Assembly: GCA_035628055.1 (NCBI GenBank)
Contig: DASPKO010000158.1
Coordinates: 1 to 19,097 of the forward strand
Direction: 5' to 3'
DNA length: 19,097 nt
From: DASPKO01 sp035628055
Lineage (GTDB): Bacteria; Planctomycetota; Phycisphaerae; Phycisphaerales; UBA1924
Positions 14,077 through 19,097 of this stretch are shown here, piece after piece. Position numbers and translations under genes: made by a program. How positions within the stretch are numbered: position 1 is the stretch's first letter; the number at the start of each line of letters is the position of its first letter. The notes beneath the pieces are model-generated. The model was not told the DNA's origin and did no database searches. It saw only the letters and a list, made by a program, of their open reading frames with translations.

Positions 14077-15411
14077 ATGCGCGCCCCGACCGCGCCCCCC
14101 GCACACCCAATACCTTTCTCCGAGCGGACCGCGCGCCCGCGCGAGCGGGCGCCGGGGCCCGAGGGCGGCTTCGCCCTCGGTCTCTCCGCGCCCGCACGCC
14201 CGCCGAACCCCTCTCACGCGCTCGCCCAGGCGCCGCCCGACTCCCGCGCCGAGCCGGGAGCCGACGCGCTCGATCAACCGTGCGCCGAGACGCCCGGCCC
14301 CGAGAGCGCCCCGTGTGAGCCCGGGACCACCTCCCCGGCCGCCGACGAACCGCCGCGCAACTTCGGCCCGCTCGCCGCCCTCTCGGCCCAGCCCCTGACA
14401 ATTCATGCGCTCAACGCCGTGCTCCTCGCCGGCCCCAGGCCCGGCCCGGACCTGGCCACGCAGGCGCCCGTCACCGACTCCACGCGGGCCGGTGAGCCCC
14501 CCTCCAGCACACGCGCGGGCCAACCGGCCCTCCGGCAGGACCAAGCCCGCCCCCGGCCGATCTCCCACGGATCCGCCCCGCCCGCGCAGCCCCTCCGGCC
14601 CGAGCCGGCCCCGGGTCCCTCCCCCGCACGGCCCGACGCGGACCCAATGCCCACCGCGCCGCACCCCGAGACCGCCGACCCCGGGCCGGGCCCGGCAGGC
14701 GAACCGCCCCGCGTGACCGCGCCCCACCCCGCCGCGGCCTCCCCGGCTCTCGCGCACGGCTCGGGCGGCGGCGCCGCGCCGCCCGGCCCCGGCGGCGCCG
14801 TCACCGCCCGGTCGGCCGTGGGTCCGGTCGTGGGCGCTGCGCCACCGGGACGTCTCGCACTCCCGGCCGGGATGCGGGCAGCGCCCACCGCCGCGCCCCC
14901 ACGCCCCGCCCCGAGCGCGAACACCTTCGCGGCCGCGCTCTCGCGCGGCGTCAGCGCCGCCCTGGCCCAGCGCGACGGCACCGTCACCCTGCGCCTGCAG
15001 CCGGCGCACCTCGGGCACCTGCGCATCCAGGTGGGCCTGACCGCGGGCACCCTCAGCGCCAGCTTTCACGCCTCCTCTCCCGCGGCACGAGACTTGCTCG
15101 ACCAGTCGCTGCATGCCCTGCGAGCCGGGCTCGAAGCCAAGGGATTGGCTGTCGACCGCCTCGACGTGCAGGTCATCCCGGAACGCGCGCCGGCGGAGCT
15201 CGGCGAGATCCCCGCGGCGGAGCCGGAACCCGACCCACGGACGGGTCACCCAGGTGACGGGCGCGGAGCCCCGCACCGGGAGCCTCAGAGAGAGCACACC
15301 GGGTCGGAGCGCTCGGTGAGTCGCGCCCTGCCGATGGCGGAGTCCGCGGCCGGATGGACGGAAGTCTCGGCGGAGACCGCGAGCTTCCTCGGAATCGACA
15401 TGGTGGCCTGA
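14077..15411 (+). CDS. fliK: Flagellar hook-length control protein FliK
   Basis: FliK is a secreted molecular ruler. It stops hook growth at a fixed length by switching the export gate from hook to filament substrates. The 444-residue protein is mostly a disordered Pro/Ala/Gly/Arg-rich ruler region (about 1-280). Its conserved C-terminal Flg_hook domain (about 282-370) contains VTLRLQPAHLGHLRIQVGL, SARDLLDQSLHALRAGLEAKG-type helices and LDVQVIPE. An acidic/basic tail follows. AGGAAG begins just after the stop of the preceding gene, 10 bases before the ATG, and supports the start. The N-terminal region is low complexity and has no detectable family match, as is normal for FliK. Confidence 0.88.
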   Translation: MRAPTAPPAHPIPFSERTARPRERAPGPEGGFALGLSAPARPPNPSHALAQAPPDSRAEPGADALDQPCAETPGPESAPCEPGTTSPAADEPPRNFGPLAALSAQPLTIHALNAVLLAGPRPGPDLATQAPVTDSTRAGEPPSSTRAGQPALRQDQARPRPISHGSAPPAQPLRPEPAPGPSPARPDADPMPTAPHPETADPGPGPAGEPPRVTAPHPAAASPALAHGSGGGAAPPGPGGAVTARSAVGPVVGAAPPGRLALPAGMRAAPTAAPPRPAPSANTFAAALSRGVSAALAQRDGTVTLRLQPAHLGHLRIQVGLTAGTLSASFHASSPAARDLLDQSLHALRAGLEAKGLAVDRLDVQVIPERAPAELGEIPAAEPEPDPRTGHPGDGRGAPHREPQREHTGSERSVSRALPMAESAAGWTEVSAETASFLGIDMVA

Positions 15412-15521
15412 CCCGCGCGGCGCCGCGTGTGGCGGGCGCGCGCCCCGGGACGCTCGTCCCCCGGCGCCCGCCCGCCCCGGTCGCCGCGTCCAGGCCGCCC
15501 ACAACGCGAAAGGCCTTCGCC

Positions 15522-15977
15522 ATGGCCATCACCTCGCCCGTCGGGGTCGCCGGGCTCGCGCCCGAACCGCGCGCCGCCGGCAGCGCCTTTGCCGAACTCT
15601 CCAGCGAGCAGTTCGTCAAGATCATGTTCACCGAGCTCTCGAAGCAGGACCCGCTCAAGCCCAACGACTCCGCCGCCCTCCTCGAGCAGATGGCCAGCCT
15701 CCGCTCGATCCAGTCCGACGTCGAGCTCTCCCAACGCCTCGACGCCCTGGTCACCCAGAACCAGCTCGCCGCCGCCAGCAACCTGCTGGGCATGCTCGTC
15801 GCGGGCCTCACCGAGCAGGGCCTCCGCGCCGAGGGCCTCGTCGTCTCGGTCAGCCGGACCCCCGATGGCCCCGTTGTCAACCTCGACAACGGCCACCGCC
15901 TCCCCTTCGCCACCATCGACGAGATGCTCGACCCGGGGGTGCTCGTCACCGACCGTCCCGGGCCGGGAGGGAGCTGA
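15522..15977 (+). CDS. flgD: Flagellar hook capping protein FlgD (short form)
   Basis: FlgD caps the growing hook so that FlgE subunits polymerise beneath it, and is lost when the hook is complete. The 151-residue protein carries the conserved N-terminal region: FVKIMFTELSKQDPLKPNDS followed by LLEQMASLRSIQSDVELSQRL, then LLGMLVAGL. After about residue 100 only a short strand-rich end remains. The Ig/tudor-like pair of domains in Enterobacteria (over 200 residues) is missing, as in Bacillus FlgD. The chosen ATG has AAAGG 8 bases upstream. A longer frame opening inside fliK would add 56 residues of unrelated Arg/Pro-rich sequence. Its last codons contain the ribosome site of the next gene. Confidence 0.9.
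   Translation: MAITSPVGVAGLAPEPRAAGSAFAELSSEQFVKIMFTELSKQDPLKPNDSAALLEQMASLRSIQSDVELSQRLDALVTQNQLAAASNLLGMLVAGLTEQGLRAEGLVVSVSRTPDGPVVNLDNGHRLPFATIDEMLDPGVLVTDRPGPGGS
15965..15973 (+). promoter_or_regulatory. Ribosome binding site inside the end of flgD
   Basis: GGGAGGGAG lies within the last codons of flgD. Its GGAGG core is 9 bases before the ATG at 15980, a strong site that couples the next small gene to flgD. Confidence 0.65.
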
Positions 15978-15979
15978 GC

Positions 15980-16486
15980 ATGAGCGGCGAACACGAGCTG
16001 CTGCGCGCCCTCGCCTCGGGCATCCACGCCGCCCGCCCGGCGGGAGCCGCCCCGCAGGCCCCGCGCCCGGCCGGTCCCGGCGCCCCCGACTTCCAGTCCC
16101 TGCTGGCCCTGGCCCGCGCCGGGCAGATCTCCTCCGGGCTCGACGTCTCCGTCGCGTCCGACTCGGGGGTCACCCTCATGCCCGATCAGCTCGCGCGCCT
16201 GGCCCCGGCCGCCGACCGCGCCGAGGCCGCCGGCATCCAGCACGCCCTGGTCATGATCGACGGCCTGGCCCTCCGCCTCGACGTCAAGACCCGCACCATC
16301 ACCGGCCAGGCCGACCTTTCGGCCGGCCCCCTCCCCGGCATCGACGGCGTCGTGAGCGTTCCCGCCCGCGAGGCCGCGCCCCCGCCCCTGGGCCTTCCCG
16401 GCGCGACGCCCCACGCCCCCTCCCTGCTGCGCCTGCTGGCCCAGACCGCCGGCCCCTCGATGCCGGCCCGCACCGGCGCCGCCTGA
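15980..16486 (+). CDS. Flagellar operon protein of the TIGR02530 type, between flgD and flgE
   Basis: A 168-residue protein. The core (about 64-128) reads VTLMPDQLARLAPAADRAEA, then GIQHALVMIDGLALRLDVKTRTITGQ. This corresponds to the small flagellar operon protein family TIGR02530 (pattern: a run of A-x-x-x-A-x-x-K/R-G, SLVL-x-D, and V-x-N/T-RT-x-ITA). Such genes lie between flgD and flgE in many Gram-positive bacteria and spirochaetes, exactly as here. The flanks are low-complexity Ala/Pro/Gly tails (1-40 and 130-168). The molecular role of the family is not known to me; a hook-assembly role is inferred from position alone. The start is 2 bases after the flgD stop. Confidence 0.75.
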   Translation: MSGEHELLRALASGIHAARPAGAAPQAPRPAGPGAPDFQSLLALARAGQISSGLDVSVASDSGVTLMPDQLARLAPAADRAEAAGIQHALVMIDGLALRLDVKTRTITGQADLSAGPLPGIDGVVSVPAREAAPPPLGLPGATPHAPSLLRLLAQTAGPSMPARTGAA

Positions 16487-16526
16487 TCCCGCCCCGACCC
16501 GTCAACCACCCCCCACGGACCCACCC

Positions 16527-18239
16527 ATGGCCTCCACCACCGCGATGTTCACGGGACTCTCGGGCCTCAACGCCAACTCCCGCAACCTCGACGTCATCGG
16601 CAACAACATCGCCAACGTCAACACCACCGCCTTCAAGGGCGCGCGGATGATGTTCTCCAACGTCTTCTCCCGCACCCTCGGCCTCGGCTCTCCCCCCAGC
16701 GCCGAGAGCGGCGGCGCCAACCCCACCCAGGTCGGCCTCGGCGTCGGCATCGCCGGCACCCAGCGCGACTTCCGCGGAGGCTCCATCTCGACCACCGGCG
16801 ACAGCCGCGACCTCGCCATCGAGGGCGACGGCTTCTTCATCGTCGATCGCGCCGGCTCCCGCTTCTTCACCCGCGCCGGCTCCTTCCGACCCAACGCCGC
16901 CAACGAGCTCGTGACCATCTCGGGCGAGCGCGTCATGGGGTTCGGCGTCGATCACGACTTCAACGTCGTCCCCGGCGCCCTCGCGCCCGTCACCATCCCC
17001 GTGGGCACCATGACCCTCGCCCAGGCCACCCGCAACCTCCGCTTCACCGGCAACCTCAACGCCGCCGGCGACCTGCCCACGCGCGGCTCGCTCATCCAGC
17101 TCGACGCCCTCTCCACCATCTCCGGCACGCCCCTGAGCGCCGCCACCCCGCTCGCCGACCTCCAGCTCGCCGCCGCCCCGGGCGCGCCCCTGCTGGCGCC
17201 CGGCCAGAACTTCCAGATCGACGGCGCCACCAAGGGGAGCAAGCGCCTCCCGCCCGCGTCGCTCCCGGTCACCGCCGCCACCAGCGTCGCCGACCTGCTC
17301 ACCTTCCTCAACCAGGCCCTGGGCATCCAGACCACCGCCGGGGCCAATCCCGACGGACGCGCCCCCGGCGCCGCCCTCGACCCCGCCACCGGCGTCATCT
17401 CCATCACCGGCAACACGGGCACCGCCAGCGACCTGGCGATCGATGCCGCCCACCTCCGCGTCGCCGACGCGGCCGGCACCGTGCTCGCGCGCCCGCTCAC
17501 CCCCGCCAAGTCGGTCACCGCCGACGGCGAGAGCGTGCGCACCACCTTCGTCGCCTACGACTCGCTCGGCACGCCGATCACCATGGACCTCACCATGGTC
17601 CTCGAGTCCCGCGGCGACGCCGGCACGACCTGGCGCTACCTCGCCGAGTCCGGCGACGATTCCGACACCGACATCATCCTCGGCTCCGGCCAGCTCAGCT
17701 TCGACACCTCCGGCCAGCCCGCCGGCGCCACCACCGCCACGGTCCGCGTCGACCGCGCCGGCACCGGCGCCGCCTCCCCGCAGAACCTCTCATTCGTCTT
17801 CGACTCCCCGTCCGACCGCCTCACCGCCCTCGCCGACGTCGGCTCCGCCATGGCCGCCACCTTCCAGGACGGCTCGCCCCTGGGCACCCTCGCCAACGCC
17901 GCGGTCGGCGTCGATGGGCTGATCACCGGGGCCTTCACCAACGGCCTCACCCGCACCCTCGGTCAGGTCGCCCTGGCCACCTTCGCCAACCCCGAGGGCC
18001 TCGTCGACGCCGGGGGCAACCTCTTCACCTCCGGCGCCGCCAGCGGCACCGCGGCCATCACCGCCCCGCTGAGCCTCGGCGCGGGGCGCGTGCTCGGCGG
18101 GGCGCTCGAGCTCTCCAACGTCGATCTCTCCCAGGAGTTCATCAACATGATCCTGGCGAGCACCGGCTATTCGGCCGCGTCGCGCGTCATCACCACCACC
18201 GACCAGCTCATGCAGCAGCTCCTGGTCCTGGGCCGATAA
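16527..18239 (+). CDS. flgE: Flagellar hook protein FlgE
   Basis: FlgE polymerises into the flexible hook joining the rod to the filament. The 570-residue protein starts with the rod/hook N-terminal signature (MFTGLSGLNANSRNLDVIGN followed by NIANVNTTAFKGAR), has the DLAIEGDGFFIV and TRAGSF motifs of the FlgE/FlgF/FlgG family, and closes with LSNVDLSQEFINMILASTGY and ITTTDQLMQQLLVLGR, the C-terminal coiled-coil partner. The central region (about 180-470) holds the surface domains, Ala/Thr/Gly/Asp-rich and variable; the length exceeds the 400 or so residues of enterobacterial FlgE. The leader is C-rich with no Shine-Dalgarno sequence. The stop is TAA. Confidence 0.96.
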   Translation: MASTTAMFTGLSGLNANSRNLDVIGNNIANVNTTAFKGARMMFSNVFSRTLGLGSPPSAESGGANPTQVGLGVGIAGTQRDFRGGSISTTGDSRDLAIEGDGFFIVDRAGSRFFTRAGSFRPNAANELVTISGERVMGFGVDHDFNVVPGALAPVTIPVGTMTLAQATRNLRFTGNLNAAGDLPTRGSLIQLDALSTISGTPLSAATPLADLQLAAAPGAPLLAPGQNFQIDGATKGSKRLPPASLPVTAATSVADLLTFLNQALGIQTTAGANPDGRAPGAALDPATGVISITGNTGTASDLAIDAAHLRVADAAGTVLARPLTPAKSVTADGESVRTTFVAYDSLGTPITMDLTMVLESRGDAGTTWRYLAESGDDSDTDIILGSGQLSFDTSGQPAGATTATVRVDRAGTGAASPQNLSFVFDSPSDRLTALADVGSAMAATFQDGSPLGTLANAAVGVDGLITGAFTNGLTRTLGQVALATFANPEGLVDAGGNLFTSGAASGTAAITAPLSLGAGRVLGGALELSNVDLSQEFINMILASTGYSAASRVITTTDQLMQQLLVLGR

Positions 18240-18379
18240 CCGCGCCGCTCGACCGCCCCGGCGCGCCCGCTGTGCGGCACCGGTCGCCGCGGTGAATGGC
18301 CCCGCCGCGCCGCCCGATACATCTCTCGCGCCGCCGCGCCGGGCCCCGCGCACCACCCCGACACCCCCCGGGACTCCCC

Positions 18380-18961
18380 ATGGCCGAGAAGCCCAACCAC
18401 GCGCCTCCCCCCGAGCCCGCGCCCAAGAAGAAGCTTCCCGTGAAGGTGATCGGGATCGTCGCGGGCCTGATGGCCCTCGAGGCCGGGGGGGTCTTCTTCC
18501 TGCTCAGCGCCACCGGGCCCGCGCGCACCGAGGCCGCCACCAGCGCCGGATCGCACGCCGCGGACGACGGCCACGGGCACGAGAGCTCCGGCGGGCACGC
18601 GGGCGAGGAGAGCGACGAGCACGGCGGGACCGCGGAGGTCGAGGTCGTCTCGGACAAGTTCCAGAACCTGCAGACCGGGCGCGTCTGGCTCTGGGACGCC
18701 TCGGTCTTCGTCCAGGTGAAGTCGGAGCACGCCAAGTCGGTCGAGAAGGTGCTCGAGCGCCGCAGCGCCGAGGTGCGCGAGGGCGTCAGCCGCATCTTCA
18801 GCCGGGCCCAGCACGCCGAGCTCAAGGAGCCCGAGCGCCAGACCCTCAACCGCCAGCTCACCACCTTCCTGCAGGGCGTGCTCGGGAACGACGCCGATGG
18901 GAAGCCCCTGATCGAGCGCGTGATCATCCCCCGCTGCCGCGGGTTCCCGACCGACTACTAG
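18380..18961 (+). CDS. fliL: FliL-like flagellar basal-body protein
   Basis: FliL surrounds the stator units in the inner membrane and supports torque at high load. The 193-residue protein has a Lys/Pro-rich cytoplasmic start, one membrane segment (about 21-44), and a His/Asp/Glu-rich linker with five histidines (59, 65, 67, 73, 81). The periplasmic domain runs from about 90 and ends in SRAQHAELKEPERQTLNRQL, TTFLQGVLGN and IERVIIP, matching the FliL C-terminal helix-strand arrangement. The ATG at 18380 removes 28 Arg/Pro-rich residues of an otherwise open upstream extension. A GGGA 6 bases upstream is the only hint of a ribosome site. Its position after flgE and before a probable fliM fits. 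Confidence 0.82.
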   Translation: MAEKPNHAPPPEPAPKKKLPVKVIGIVAGLMALEAGGVFFLLSATGPARTEAATSAGSHAADDGHGHESSGGHAGEESDEHGGTAEVEVVSDKFQNLQTGRVWLWDASVFVQVKSEHAKSVEKVLERRSAEVREGVSRIFSRAQHAELKEPERQTLNRQLTTFLQGVLGNDADGKPLIERVIIPRCRGFPTDY

Positions 18962-18980
18962 CGGGGGGGGACCCCGGCCC

Positions 18981-18995
18981 GCGCAGGGGCTGCGC
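18981..18995. other. Perfect 6 bp hairpin between fliL and the next gene
   Basis: GCGCAG (18981-18986) and CTGCGC (18990-18995) pair around GGG, 20 bases after the fliL stop. No T-run follows, so it is probably not an intrinsic terminator; it may be a leader or processing structure. Confidence 0.3.
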
Positions 18996-19071
18996 CCACG
19001 CGCCAAAACTACGCGCAGGCGGCGCGCCGGGCCGATGTTCGCACGCGCGGCTCCGACCGCCCCGCCCCCCC

Positions 19072-19097
19072 ATGTCCCAGCAACCCCCGCCCACCGC
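19072..19097 (+). CDS. Start of a further flagellar gene, probably fliM (truncated by window edge)
   Basis: An ATG at 19072 opens a frame reading MSQQPPPT before the window ends. In flagellar operons of this order, fliL is normally followed by fliM (switch protein), so fliM is the best guess. The visible residues carry no diagnostic motif. The leader is C-rich without a Shine-Dalgarno sequence, like those of fliG, fliH and flgE. Confidence 0.35.

Overview
This is a GC-rich bacterial chromosomal segment whose coding regions almost always use G or C in third codon positions. The best guess for the host is a planctomycete of the Phycisphaerae type. That rests on inference: the flavour of the proteins (an N-terminal kinase membrane region and a RedB-like thiol protein as I remember them from planctomycetes), the GC content, and many genes without a Shine-Dalgarno sequence. 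No 16S or other taxonomic marker is present.

Layout. 1-984 (minus strand) holds a two-gene unit: a RedB-like membrane-anchored thioredoxin-fold protein, overlapping by 4 bp (ATGA) the start of a truncated membrane protein that looks like a sensor histidine kinase. 985-1609 is a gene-free spacer. 1610-2725 (plus) is a lipoprotein with sialidase-type Asp-boxes. It has visibly lower GC and mixed codon usage, and the block ends near the 3' end of a tRNA-Glu(TTC) gene (2901-2975, minus). 3266-6509 is a housekeeping block: nadD (plus), which overlaps tail-to-tail with a secreted trypsin-like serine protease (minus), then metK (minus), with metK divergent from queG (plus, 6510-7664).

From 7764 to the window end the plus strand is one long flagellar operon: fliF, fliG, fliH, fliI, fliJ, a motE/ylxF-like gene, fliK, flgD, a small flagellar-operon protein (TIGR02530-like), flgE, fliL, and the first codons of a further gene, probably fliM. 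The order matches the core fla/che-type cluster known from Bacillus, including the small gene between flgD and flgE and a YlxF/MotE-like gene between fliJ and fliK. flgB-flgC-fliE are not upstream of fliF, and flbD-motA-motB are not between flgE and fliL.

How the genes work together. FliF (MS ring) and FliG (rotor/switch) form the base. FliH, FliI and FliJ are the soluble ATPase complex of the flagellar type III export gate. FlgD caps the growing hook made of FlgE, and FliK measures its length. FliL and the MotE-like protein probably sit at the stator-rotor interface.

No unambiguous new system is visible. The items most worth a second look are a fliJ that seems to start with CTG, a split between Shine-Dalgarno-led coupled genes and C-rich leaders without Shine-Dalgarno in the flagellar operon, a five-glycine GxxxG ladder in FliH, a His-rich linker in FliL, a long imperfect hairpin in the metK-queG intergenic region, and the atypical lipoprotein block beside tRNA-Glu.
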